A stretch of 64,000 nt of DNA from Polytrichum commune. Its lineage: Eukaryota > Streptophyta > Polytrichopsida > Polytrichales > Polytrichaceae. Location: the NCBI GenBank assembly GCA_950295325.1, contig OX485805.1:56384758-56448757 (forward strand), in the 5' to 3' direction. The notes beneath the pieces are model-generated. The model searched no databases, was not told the origin of the DNA, and saw nothing but the letters and a program-made list of their open reading frames with translations. Of this stretch, positions 1 through 10,865 are shown piece after piece. A program made the translations under genes and the position numbers. Each line of letters opens with the position of its first letter. Position 1 is the stretch's first letter.

Positions 1-1639
1 CCTATGATGTCATTATTGAATACCTAGGAGACCGTTTTTTGGTACGGACCTAGTTTGTCAACTTGATGCTTGTATGGTTCATGCCAACCGGCTTTTATGG
101 ATTCTTGAGTGACATACTTCCCCAACTCGAATGGGGTAGGAAATGACCCTTGAAACTTCAAGATGGAGTATAAAATTCACTTTATTGTGGCAAAACTCTC
201 CACATGTAAGGTCAATGGGTTTTAAATGGTTATTCTTATATCCACTAGCCCACTTCTCCTATAAGAAAATATGTTCATTATAACCATTCATTGCAACTCA
301 TGAGAAGAAAATATATTAATAAATCATTTTGGATGTTGACCAGAGGTTTTTGGGTGCAATTTTTGGATGACAAGTAATTAAAACTTGTTGGTTGCCAACC
401 AAAATGAATTACTTATGCATTTTCTTGCCATGATTTGCAATGGGCGAGAGTCGCAATGTCAATAGTCGTAATGCTCCAATTTCTTGGGAAGTTGCTTAGG
501 AATGCCGAGAATTTGAGCTCTCTTTTTGTGGGCCCGTTTTGTTGGCTTTTCCATGAATTCTCTTTGGTTGAGTATCATTGTCTCCTTGATATTTCACTTC
601 AAGCATCATCACTTTACACTACTTAAATTGTTGAGAGCATGGTCAATGATCTCTTGATAGTTTGAGCTTTGGATGAAAGATTGTCAAATTCAAGTATCAA
701 ATCCTAAAAAAATGCAAGGTTGAGCACTCAATTCAAGTTCTAGTTTGAAAGGGGTGTGGACTATTCCAAGATTTGACCTAGAGCTTGTCAAGATGTACAT
801 ATTGAGAGCTTGACACGAGTTTAATCATTAATGGACCTACATCGTGGTGACATTGACCATACACTATGACATGACATTTTTCATAATTGAACTTCAAAAT
901 TGTGGCCAAACATGTTCATAACATGGCATTCGTGAAAATGTCACATGGCACATAAAAATATAATATATGTCGTTTTTTCGAATGCAAGGAAAGCCGGTTT
1001 GAATTGGTCCTTGAAGGCAACTTTTGCCAACTACACAAGTTTTTGTCAACTACAACTTTCTCCAAAGTTCAAATGCATTCCACAAGACTAAAAATCAAGT
1101 CGGCCTTGAAAAAAACAAGTCACATGTGAATGTGACATTCTCACGAATACTCTATGTTTCATTCTTCTCTTGTTGATCGCCATGATAAGTAAACGTAGAC
1201 TTGTGCATGAATCATAAACATGATAAAATTATATACATGTAATTTTATCGACAAACTCTATGATAAAAATGGCAAAAACTAGTATGGGACGTGGAGTGTC
1301 TCTCTTGTGTACAACATATTTTTGTTACATGTATACCGTGTTGTTTATGGGGAAAACTCACAGTTTTCAAAATGGTGTTTCTGATACAATTCAAATTTTT
1401 CATCTTATGCTTCCATCATTTTACTTACTCCAAATGGAATATATTTTTACAATGTGCATGTACAAATGACACAAACATTGCTCTCGTATCCATGAGCATT
1501 TTTGGATAAACATGACATCAATTTATTTACCTAAATCCTAGTGATTTTCAAAGAAAACTCATGGATAAACAAAATGATCAAACTTCCCACTAATATGAGG
1601 GTTCAAAAGTAAGATGGGCATGCCTAATTGAACACAACA
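1..1639. other. Gene-free AT-rich stretch
   Basis: No coding region with recognisable domains on either strand. Frames are short, overlap one another and lack coding character. I see no strong repeat, RNA gene or regulatory site. Part of 890-1150 is rich in words such as TGTCACATG and TGCCAACT that recur near 47.5 kb, suggesting old repeat debris. Confidence 0.6.
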
Positions 1640-1960
1640 ATAATTTGGACACCCATATTTGAGTTGGTATGTGGTCATGTGTGGGTCTAAGAACTGGCAC
1701 CAAAAAGACATGTGTTCAAGAGAGATTGTGCTACATGCTCAAATCATGTTGGCCTTTCTAGCCTAAATAGTCAACATGTTTTGGGGGATCTGAATGACCA
1801 CTTAATGAGCACGCCTCATAATCCTCACTTAGATAATGAATAGGGTTCCAAACTTATGAGGCGAGTGGCTATTGGCACGATTTGGAATTTGCGAGTCATC
1901 TCGCACCAATCATGTGGTTTTATAGCCTATGAGAAGTGGGTGCAAAGAGAAAAATGTCCG
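1640..1960 (+). repeat. Dispersed repeat family R330, copy 1
   Basis: This stretch resembles 6058-6390, 8066-8265 and, inverted, 15690-16050. Shared landmarks in order are a TTGGACAC word, an ACCAAAAAGACATGTGTT-like word, a G-rich run followed by a tract like GACCTATATGACCA, then GAGCATGAGAATCTTCACTTTG, AGTGGCTA and ATGAGAAG. It has no coding capacity. It is probably an old non-autonomous transposon. I could not find clear termini or a target duplication. Confidence 0.6.
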
Positions 1961-1984
1961 TTTAAAGACATGCATGTACCTCAT

Positions 1985-3270
1985 ACACCCTAAACTCCGT
2001 AAGACCACGCTCACGACAACCAAAGTGCATGTGATTGTAACGGGTTATGTAGTGTTAACATGGATACATGATTAAAAAGAGAAATAGTGTAACATGTGAC
2101 ATCATGGAATACTACAAAGTCGACATTGCATAAATGACAGTGATGACAAGTGATGTGTGCGAGCATTTGCTTTGAATCCTTTGTTGATTTATTTGAATGT
2201 CAGCACATGTGACAACAAGGAGTGAGATTTAAAATTGTGAACATCCATTCCCTAGCTTTTCAGGATATAAGAGAAGGAATGACATTAAGGAGGTTGATAT
2301 TATGGAGTTTAGAGTGTACATAGAAGTACGAGAATGGACTCTATTGTCAAATTTTGGTGTTGTACAAATACATACATACCTAGGCTATATACATGATGAT
2401 CAGTGGACTAAGAGCTATTAATAATACTAACTTATTATGTGATTGTAACAAGTTACGTAGTGTTAACATGGATACATGATTAAAAAAATAGTGTAGCATG
2501 TCACATTATGAGATACTACAAAGTCAACATTGCATTAATGACAATCATCACACTGATGACAACATGATGCATGTTAACGTGTGCTTCGAACCCTTTGGTG
2601 ATTCATTCAAATGTCAACACCCGTGATACACAGGAGGGAGATATGACAACAAAGAGTGAGATTTGGAACTGTGAACATCCATTCCCTAGCATTTCATGAT
2701 ATAAGCAAAGGAATGAGGTTAAGGAGGTAGATATTACGGAGTTTAGAGTGTACATAGAAGAACAAAAATGGGCTATATTGTCCAGTTTTGGTGTTGTACA
2801 AACACACACATACTTGGGCTATATACATCATGATCAGTGGACTAAGAGGTATTAATAATACTAACTTATATGGATACGTGATTAAAAAAAGAAGCAATAG
2901 TGTAACATGTGACATTATAAAATACTACAAAGTCAACATTGCATTAATGACAATCATCACACTGATCACAACATGATGCTTGCGAACGTGTGCTTCAAAC
3001 CCTTTCGCGATTCATTCAAATGTCAATACCTGTGATATACGGGAGGGAGATATGACAACAAGGAGTGAGATTTCGAACTGTGAACATCCATTTCCTGACG
3101 TTTCGGGATACAAGCGAAGGAATGGCATCAAGGAGGTTGATATTACGGAGTTATAGAAGTACAAGAACGGGCCGTATTGTCCAATTTTGGTGCTGTATAA
3201 ATACATACATACATGCATGCATACCTGGGCTCTATACATCATGATCTGTGGACTATAAGAGGCATTAATA
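1985..3270. repeat. Three tandem copies of a ~409-bp unit
   Basis: The landmark CATGGATACATGATTAAAAA occurs near 2060 and 2469, with a variant near 2870, so the period is about 405-409 bp. Each unit then carries TACTACAAAGTC, GGAGTGAGATTT, GTGAACATCCATT, AAGGAGGTTGATATTA-like words and a TACATACATACCTAGGCTATATACATGATGATC-like end. The copies are diverged. There is no coding frame across the unit. A single dispersed relative lies at 46797-47160 and shares the left flank of copy 1, so the unit is probably a transposed element that later amplified here. Confidence 0.75.
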
Positions 3271-3279
3271 GCACACTAA

Positions 3280-3790
3280 TGCCCCTTCCCCACTTGACAT
3301 TAGCAAATAACCAAAGACTTCCCTAAAACCCGGGTAAAGCTCCCTCGGTTATAGCGGACACGTCCGGCTAACCCAATGCACCTACAAGAACTTGCTCCGG
3401 ATATTATCAAGTAGGTTTTAGTTAAGTAGCTTTCACACATGGTCATTGTTTTATCTACCAACCAATGAATGTTGGATAGTTTTTGTCCCATCCCCAAATG
3501 CCTTAATACTTACCATCGGTTTTTGTTATTGGAGCTCCGAGGGGCCTAATAGCTAAGACTAAAAGCAACCAATCACAAGGGCGGGAGGCGACACTTTTAG
3601 AGGTCCTATTTTCTTGCCTCATGTCTAGGTACCGATGGGAGGGTCGGTAGTTTTAGCTTAAAACCTCCACTTTTAAGCCATGCCACATCATTTGCCAACT
3701 AGGCTCGGCACTAGATAATGTCGATGGTGCGGAAGCTCAGTTTTAAGGACCCACTTTTAGGCTTAGCTAATGTCAAGTGGGGAAGGGGCT
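3280..3790. mobile_element. PIF/Harbinger-like non-autonomous element with TAA target duplication
   Basis: The ends are near-perfect inverted repeats: GCCCCTTCCCCACTTGACAT at 3281 and its reverse complement ending at 3789 (24 matching bases, 3281-3304 and 3766-3789). Both sides are flanked by TAA (3277-3279 and 3791-3793), the 3-bp target duplication typical of PIF/Harbinger elements. The 511-bp body has no transposase frame. It abuts the right end of the 409-bp tandem array. Family assignment rests on duplication length and sequence, so it is an inference. Confidence 0.7.
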
Positions 3791-4019
3791 TAAGTTGTTA
3801 GAGGTACCGCTGGGATCTCGAGAACTGGAAGCTGTGATTCAAGCTAAGCTTGGCTTGCCCCCCAAGGAAACTTCACCATGAGCTCACCCTGGCACGAGGG
3901 TGCCTGGATTTCTTCCAAAAGCTCCCCCGCATTCATTACTCTTCTCTTTTCCAGCCACGCAGGCTACTCTAGTGACGCCGGCGAAGCTTCGTAGCATCTA
4001 CCGAGGGCTATGGATTCAC

Positions 4020-4670
4020 GGTGTCCATGTAAACGCACCCGTTGGCTTAGCAAGGTGAAAACGTTAAAGACCTTGAAGTTCACGGTGTCCATGTAAACAC
4101 ACCCGTTCGCATACCAAGGTGAAAATGCTAAAGACCTTGAAGTTCATGGTGTCCACGTAAACACACCCGTTGGCTTAGCAAGGTGAAAACGTTAAAGACC
4201 TTGAAGTTCACGGTGTCCACGTAAACGCACCCGTTAGCATACCAAGGTGAAAACGTTAAAGACCTTGAAGTTCACGGCGTCCACGTAAACGCACCCGTTA
4301 GCATACCAAGGTGAAAACGTTAAAAGACCTTGAAGTTCACGGCGTCCACATAAACGCACCCGTTGGCTTAGCAAGGTGAAAATGTTAAAGACTTTGAAGT
4401 TCATGGTGTCCACGTAAACACACCCGTTAGCATAGCAAGGTGAAAACGTTGAAGACCTTGAAGACCTTGAAGTTCACGGTGTCCACGTAAACGCACCCGT
4501 TAAGTTATCAAGGTGAAAACGTTAAAGACCTTGAAGTTCACGGTGTCCACGTAAACGCACCCGTTAAGTTATCAAGGTGAAAACATTAAAGACATTGAAG
4601 TTCACGGTGTCCACGGAAACGCACCCCTTAAGTTAGCAAGGTGAAAACGTTAAAGACCTTGAAGTAAAGT
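4020..4670. repeat. 64-bp minisatellite, 10 copies
   Basis: The word GGTGTCC or GGCGTCC starts at 4020, 4084, 4148, 4212, 4276, 4341, 4405, 4478, 4542 and 4606. Spacing is 64 or 65 bp except one 73-bp step, caused by a 9-bp duplication of GAAGACCTT. Each unit has CACGTAAACGCACCCGTT, then AGCATACC, GGCTTAGC or AAGTTATC, then AAGGTGAAAACGTTAAAGAC. The three variants of the middle block are not randomly mixed, which suggests local duplication of adjacent units. 64 is not a multiple of 3, so the array is not coding. Confidence 0.95.
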
Positions 4671-4674
4671 TGAA

Positions 4675-5170
4675 AGGGGTTCAAATTGGGGTGATCGTCG
4701 ATACACCTATTGGAGGCATGTTTTTACCTCCCCCCCCTCCTCTTGTAGATGTTGGGAATCGAAATCCGTACTAGGATTTCGTCCCTAAAACTCTTGCTCA
4801 TATGGATTGTTTCGGCCACAGTAACTATGAGACATGTAGTGTTTGGTAGCACCTGCCAAGTGGGAGGGTGGAAATGTTGATTATTGTCATTGATGTCGAT
4901 AGTGGGTTTTAATTAGAGGCACAAATATTACTACAACATGATCGTAGATTCAAAATTGGTTATGAGGGGGTCGAATCGGGATGAATGAGTGATTAGCCTA
5001 CATGAGGCATGTTTTTACCTCTACCTCCCCCTTTTGTAGGTGGAATGAAATCCTTACTAGGATTTCGTCAAAAAGTTCCTCCTCACTATTACTTATTTTG
5101 GTTGTGGCTATGGTGACATGGGTGAGGTTGAATTGGGAGGAATATTCAATAGGTTAGAAGATGCATACTT
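4675..5170. repeat. Diverged direct repeat pair
   Basis: The block at 4675-4870 (a GGGTTCAAATTGGGGTGA-like start, GGCATGTTTTTACCTC, a C-rich run, TACTAGGATTTCGTC) recurs at about 4968-5115 in the same order, and a weaker third start appears near 5125. It directly follows the minisatellite. No coding frame. Origin unknown. Confidence 0.65.
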
Positions 5171-6057
5171 TGATTCCCCCACCCTCTATGCATGGCAAAC
5201 CCTACTACTTGAATTGTTCTATGATTTGACCCCCACCAATCTTACCAAGGTAGTTGAGTTTATGGTAAAGACCTAAGTACCCCCCCCTCCCAATAGGTTT
5301 CAGTTATGTCACTTGAAACTCACTACTGTGAAACAATTTGAGGAGTCAATTCACCTAAAGAAAGACATCTAAATGTCGTATAATACAATTACATTACTAC
5401 CTTATATGAGATTGACGGAAGGTCCACTAAAAAAGCAAGACACACCAATAGTGGGTTTTGTTTTATGGCGCATACCATGGAACATGTAATATAAAATTGC
5501 TTGTATTTGACCATGGTTGAGACCAGTAGACTCATTGGGATTTTGCACGTGCTTTTAAGATCACTCTAGGTAGAAAGAATTCCTTGTGCTATATGTGATA
5601 TTTCTATAAGTTTTACACTCTGCCATGATAGGTGTCACAAAACTTTACCCAATATTCCGGCCACTCATTTCAAGCAAAATTGACAACCTTCCAACTTTAG
5701 GTTGTGTGTGGGCTTGGGTGTGATTTTGAGTTGGGTTGGCTCCAAAACCAAATTGGACACCTTTGGTGCAATTTCGAGGCAAATTTTGTGAAACTTTTGC
5801 ACTCAACAAAGATCACCACATCCGCTTCTAGAAATCTTACTGAGCTAATGTTAGTACATTTAATTGAACTTGAGCTAAGATTTACTAAGCTCGACCTAAC
5901 ACCAACCAAAACCCAACTTTTTGACCACCAAAATGAACGGGCGGGCTTCATTTTAGAACACAAGTCTAGGATGTCCAAGGGTCTCTCAATCTCTCATTTA
6001 TGAGAGTTTCAATGAATGAGAGATCCTTGAGTGTCTAACATAAGGTAGACGTGGCTG
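5171..6057. other. Gene-free stretch
   Basis: Two overlapping open frames of 93 and 99 codons lie on opposite strands at 5697-6003. Neither shows a known domain, and both are AT-rich low-complexity translations. I call no gene here. Confidence 0.55.
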
Positions 6058-6390
6058 ATTCAAATACTTATCTTAATTGGACACATGTATTTGAGAGGTA
6101 TGTGGTTAGGTGTAAAGAGATGTGTTGAACGAGATTGAATTGCATTGTACTTAATATATACTAATCATTCTAAGCTCAGTAGAAAATATAAGGAGGGGAG
6201 GAGGGACCTATGCGATCATTTAAGGAGCATGAGAATCTTCACTTTGCTAAGGAGTAAGATATTCATATGAGCTCCAAAATTAATGAGGAAAGTGGCTACA
6301 GCCTCAATTACGATTTGTTGACCATCTTCTACTAACACAATTACGTGTTTCATATCCTAGGAGAAGCAGGCTAGTCATTAAAAAAAGTAA
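6058..6390 (+). repeat. Dispersed repeat family R330, copy 2
   Basis: Same landmark order as the copy at 1640-1960: CTTAATTGGACACATG at the left, GACATGTGTT-like sequence replaced by GAGATGTGTTGAACGAG, then AGGGACCTATGCGATCA, GAGCATGAGAATCTTCACTTTG, GTGGCTACAGCCTC and CTAGGAGAAGC. It is the longest plus-strand copy. No coding frame. Confidence 0.65.
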
Positions 6391-8065
6391 CCACTCAAAG
6401 ACCCATCTATGTTGTTTTAGCCAATGTGCACGAGCATAGTAGCAACACTTCCATTGAAAAATGACAAAGTTTCTCACAAAGAAGTTTTTCACGGGACTGA
6501 GCAAGTTGTAAAGTGGTTGGTGCATGGAATATGAGATGAACTTCATAGCCACCGGTGTTGACATTCTCTCTCCTTGTTATCCTCGCGTGGGGAGAGAAGG
6601 GGATGATTGTACACACCCACTTAAAATATAATAGGGGTCCAAGCCAAATGAGTCATCCAATTTCCTAGAAGCCAACGGGAAAAAAACCGCCAAACTTTCT
6701 TCCAAAAACTCTTAAAGCCCCTTTCTCCACACTCGATTCGCCTCAACTTCCAATACCGAACCATGCATAGTCTAGGCGTAGATGACTTTGTAATAGAAAC
6801 ATGTTGAAACCATGCAAAATGTTGTAACTAGGATTTAAGTAAGTATATTTGGGTTTACGCATGACTTTTAACCATCACTATGATATCAATACGGACAATT
6901 CTAATAGTCAATATGACATACACTAGATCACAAAAGTACACAAATATGATGGTTGGCGAACATAATATACAAACATTTGAAATTGTGGTTGTTGTGTTGT
7001 TGCTTTTGATATCGTTGTTGTTTGATGTTTTTTTCCCCCACAGGTGCATGTCTCTTATTATTTTTGAACAAGTGGTTTGTCCAAATATACGTAAATGTCA
7101 GTTTTGTTGGATGTTGTGATTGACTTTTTGCAGATAATTGTAATGTATCATGTTGCGATTTGGAGGAAGGTATCTTTTCTTAATAGAGGTGTCATGTCAT
7201 TGGGGAAATGACTACTATATTATCACTCAAGAAAGTTTCAAGATTACATTTTGGGAAACCTCTTGGGTTGCACAGAAGTAGTTGGGATGGGAAAGAATAT
7301 GGAGTGTGTGTGTTGTTGGTAGGCATGTGTCCCACTATGCCCTGGGAAATGCACCAAGCGTGGCAGTGCGTTGAAGACATACGCCATAAAGTAATGTTTG
7401 GGTACACGGCCACTCTTCTTAATCAAACATCCACATACTAAGTGATAATGATAATGCATGCAACTGAGAATGGACACAATATTTTAGCACTTGGGCAGGT
7501 TTGGCATGTTTTATGATACATTTTGGATTGAATAGTTTTTGGGAGCCTTATTATGTGAAATGGATATAACTAAACAATGAAAATTGAAAAAAAGCTAATA
7601 AATTTATGATGCCAACATTTATTTTGAGATTTTATTATTCATTTGACTCATAATAGATGAACCTATCCATGAGGTGAATAGTCACCATGATTGGGAGGGC
7701 ATATTTGTTTGTTTGAGCATGAATATGATCTTCAATGTGGGTTCTTGTAACTTTTACATCTCAATGCCGGATTTAGAATTGAGATGATGATCATAAGAAA
7801 CAATGAGTGATTTTCCCACATGGAAGTACATGGTGGTAAAATGGATTTTTTTTGCGTGAATGGAGGTTTTACCACATGTTTCCATGTGGTAAATAGCCCA
7901 AAACACCTTGCAAATCTTCATCGTGTTGGAATGCCTATCATATGAATGGCTTGATTTTGTGTTCCGTTTTCTTCATATACTCACATGCCTAGTTGGAAGT
8001 TGCCACAATAGGTGACATACCTTGCCAAATTATAAAACTTCCAATTTGTTTATTGGGTGAATTAT
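6391..8065. other. Gene-free stretch
   Basis: No recognisable protein or RNA gene. Open frames at 6304-6616, 6855-7119 and 7192-7477 overlap on both strands and have no domains. The one structured feature is the hairpin at 7818-7887. Confidence 0.55.
7818..7887. repeat. Imperfect hairpin
   Basis: ACATGGAAGTACATGGTGGT at 7818 pairs with the complement of TTTTACCACATGTTTCCATGT at 7867-7887. The pairing continues outward at lower quality through CCACATGG and CCATGTGG words to about 7895. Arms are about 24-33 bp with a loop of about 25 bp. It may be a decayed foldback element; no clear target duplication. Confidence 0.55.
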
Positions 8066-8265
8066 TCCATGTGGGGGGGGGGGGACCTATATGACCATTT
8101 AAAGAGCATGAGAATTTTCACTTTGATAATGAATAAGATATTCATAAGAACTCCAAAATTTATAAGGAAAGTGGCTACGGTCACGATTCAGATTTGCTAA
8201 CCATCTTAGACTAATCATGTGTCTTATATACTATGAGAAGCATAACATTATTCAACCATGTGGAC
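8066..8265 (+). repeat. Dispersed repeat family R330, copy 3 (right part)
   Basis: It begins in a run of about 14 G residues followed by ACCTATATGACCATTTAAAG, then AGCATGAGAATTTTCACTTTG, GTGGCTACGGTCACGATT and ACTATGAGAAGC, matching the right half of the family. The left half is missing or unrecognisable. Confidence 0.6.
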
Positions 8266-8944
8266 TGTTCATCCCAATAGTAATCCCTTCAAATATTATT
8301 GATAATAACAATGTAATTAAAAACACCAACACAATTCATAATATGTTTACTATTCAAACCAACACTATTCATTATTCATTCCGGCGTCAAGTTCTTCTCA
8401 TTTCCTAAGTTTCTTCCCATGAAGGTAAGATAGTGCAGCCCATGTCACATGCTAAATATAGAATGGAACACAACTATGGAATTGGGTGGGTGTTATGAAA
8501 GGGCTAGGTGGGAAAAGTAACCATCTAAGACCATCTAAGCTTAGCTTGTCAAGCCTTTTCCTTCACCTCCATCTTCATGAGCATTTCCTTGCATATGCAA
8601 GGAAAGTCACTCCCTTGGTCTTGCCACGTTTGTTTGCCGTCCCCTCACGTACCTTGTGGATGAGAACACTAGGATGCACACGGCCCAAGAAAGAGAATAA
8701 AACTCAAAAGCTCGACCGGAGCCTCGAAATTCGCGGCAAGTCTAGCTCAATTGGAGACGCATTACATTCATTTGGCATTAGTTTCAAAGCCGACCCAAAT
8801 GTACACACATATTCCGATAACGAAAGCCGAAATCTACACCCCGCCTAGATCACCATGCCCAATGTATTCTTGCGTTGACACCGAAGTTAACTTGTGTCGT
8901 TGACGGGTTCCCAATAGCATTGTAAAATGCAGGAAGACCAAACT

Positions 8945-8977
<33 letters not shown>

Positions 8978-9364
8978 ATAAAATGTGACTCCACAAATTG
9001 AGAGCTTCTATGGTGGGCCCAAGTTTGTGAATTTTCAAGGAGGCATGTGTTTCATCGTTATAGAGTGTTTCTTTTGAGTCGGAAACTTAGGCTTGATAAT
9101 TAAAGCGACCCTCTTTTTTGTTGACCTGATTGTTCTAGGGGGCATTTTCATTCATTCATTCATTCGTCTATTTTTGATTTGACACGGGATGATTCCATTC
9201 AATGGGCCAACGGTTTTGAAAAAGTCCTTCCAATCTCACAATTTCGAACGTCATTTGCACATGGACAACACCGCACATGAAGAATGTGGTCAATTCAAGA
9301 GTTTGTCAAAGGTGCGTTGGTTTCCAATCCATGCACCATGAGGTAGAAGGTACTACTAACTTAA
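8266..9364. other. No supported gene; one unassigned 120-codon frame and an AT microsatellite
   Basis: The plus-strand frame 8486-8848 (120 codons) has no recognisable domain. It starts with a leucine/histidine-rich stretch and ends in a more mixed composition. It could be a chance frame or a fragment of an exon. A perfect AT dinucleotide run occupies about 8946-8975. Nothing else stands out. Confidence 0.4.
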
Positions 9365-10862
9365 GGGTTGGTTTACACTATGGATTAGGAAGTTGTCTCA
9401 GGGCGTTGTAAGAGCGTTGTTTGGCTGCTGAACTTGTTTTGGGACCACTTCGGTTCACACTAAGGATAAAATGGCAGAGGGACCATAGAGGTCAAGGTCC
9501 CCAAAATACAATTTTGAGGCTTAATAAATGCATTGACATGGTCCAACAAGGTTTGCGGTGAGAGAGGCCAAAGAGGTGGTCTGGTAGGAAAAGGCAATGG
9601 ACCATGACAAAGGAATGCTTGTTTTAATAAAAAAAGTTATTAAATTTTTTGGGGTTTAATATACAACTCTTTCCACTAGGTAAGAGGGCTCACAACACAC
9701 ACTTTTCAACATCTATGTGCTATAGTGAATCTTGAGAGGTATATCTACCCTCTATGTGCCTTGATCATATCATAGCCCATGAGACATAACATTCCTACCT
9801 TCCCCTACCCCTTAAACCGGCTCCCACATGTTTCACCAAATAACGTGGGACATCTAGAACTCAAGAATTCGAGTGTAGATTTGTTATTTTGGTCTACCAA
9901 CTAAAATGTTTGGAATTTGGGGGCTTGTAATACACTATTGGAAAAGGTCTTGAAAATACCTTTCCAACGGTATATTACACGTGCCAAAATTTTAAAAATT
10001 ATAGCTGCAAAAAGAAAAAGAAAAATTTATAGTCGTTTAGTGACTGTAGATTAGGTTTGTCAAAAGAACCGCAATGGGAAAACAATCGCAGTTCTTTTTC
10101 GCATAGGTTTCTACTACACTAAATAGGATATTTAGTGTTTGATACACTAAATATGAACGTATACACTAAATATCAATAACCCTATGAAAGTAAGTAACAT
10201 TAACTGTAAACTCAAACACTAAATATTGGCTATGGCAATATGTGGAAGTTACATGTGTTCGTAAGGATATGAAAAAATAAATAAAAAAATAACAATGATA
10301 AAAGGAGAATTCCAACATATCTTCTAGCAAATCTTCTAACACTAATTATCAAAGAATTGAAAATTAGTATTGAGCAAGGTAGGGTGGTAACAACATTAAA
10401 TATAATCAAACACTACATATCCTATTTAATGTCATGACACACAAGGTACATGTCACATGTAAATTACACTGAACATGTACAATTTAAATCGCTCAAATTT
10501 TTGTAAAAATTTTTGTGAGAATATTTGCAAGCTACATCTTCAACACATTTAACAAGAAGTGAAGACACGCCCAAGAGAAGACAAGATAATGGTCAAACTT
10601 GATTTTTTTTTCAAAACTACCCTTTTTGGGCATGTATTAAAAAAAATCAACACATTCACTTTTTGGTGCATGGTCATTCTTCTTGGTCCACATTCGGTTT
10701 ACACCTAGTGAGGGGCCCAAGGCTTTCAAAACTAATCTTTAAAGAAGTCAGACCATGGAAGTTGGACCATGAACTCAGGCCATTGAAAAAGCACGTGAAA
10801 AAGGCCCTCTTTCATGGTCCGACTCATGGTCCGACTTCATGGTTCATAGTGTAAACCGGCCC
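9365..10862. mobile_element. PIF/Harbinger-like element, TAA target duplication, 1.5 kb
   Basis: The left end reads GGGTTGGTTTACACTATG (from 9365). The right end, read on the minus strand from 10862, is GGGCCGGTTTACACTATG. Both are directly flanked by TAA (9362-9364 and 10863-10865). The near-terminal regions are rich in GGACCATG/CATGGTCC words in both orientations. No transposase frame is visible in 1498 bp. A separate TACACTAAAT-ended element (10117-10430) lies inside and must be younger. Confidence 0.75.
10117..10430. mobile_element. MITE with CACTAAATAKGATATTTAGTG ends, copy A
   Basis: A 27-bp inverted repeat closes the element: CACTAAATAGGATATTTAGT at 10117 and its complement at 10404-10430. 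The body is collinear with 51157-51477 (shared CAATAACCCTATGAAAGTAA, TGTAAACTCAAACACTAAAT, GAATTGAAAAT and GGTAGGGTGGTAACAAC). About 314 bp, non-coding. The motif TTTAGTGTTTGATACACTAAAT inside the end is itself palindromic. The target duplication is not clear. Confidence 0.8.
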
Positions 10863-10865
10863 TAA

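Noticed and set aside
4020-4670. Possible CRISPR-like array
   Set aside because: Units are contiguous variants of one 64-bp sequence; there are no unique spacers, and the genome is eukaryotic.
8486-8848. 120-codon open frame as a gene
   Set aside because: No recognisable domain or signal and no homologous copy in the window; mentioned in the stretch note only.
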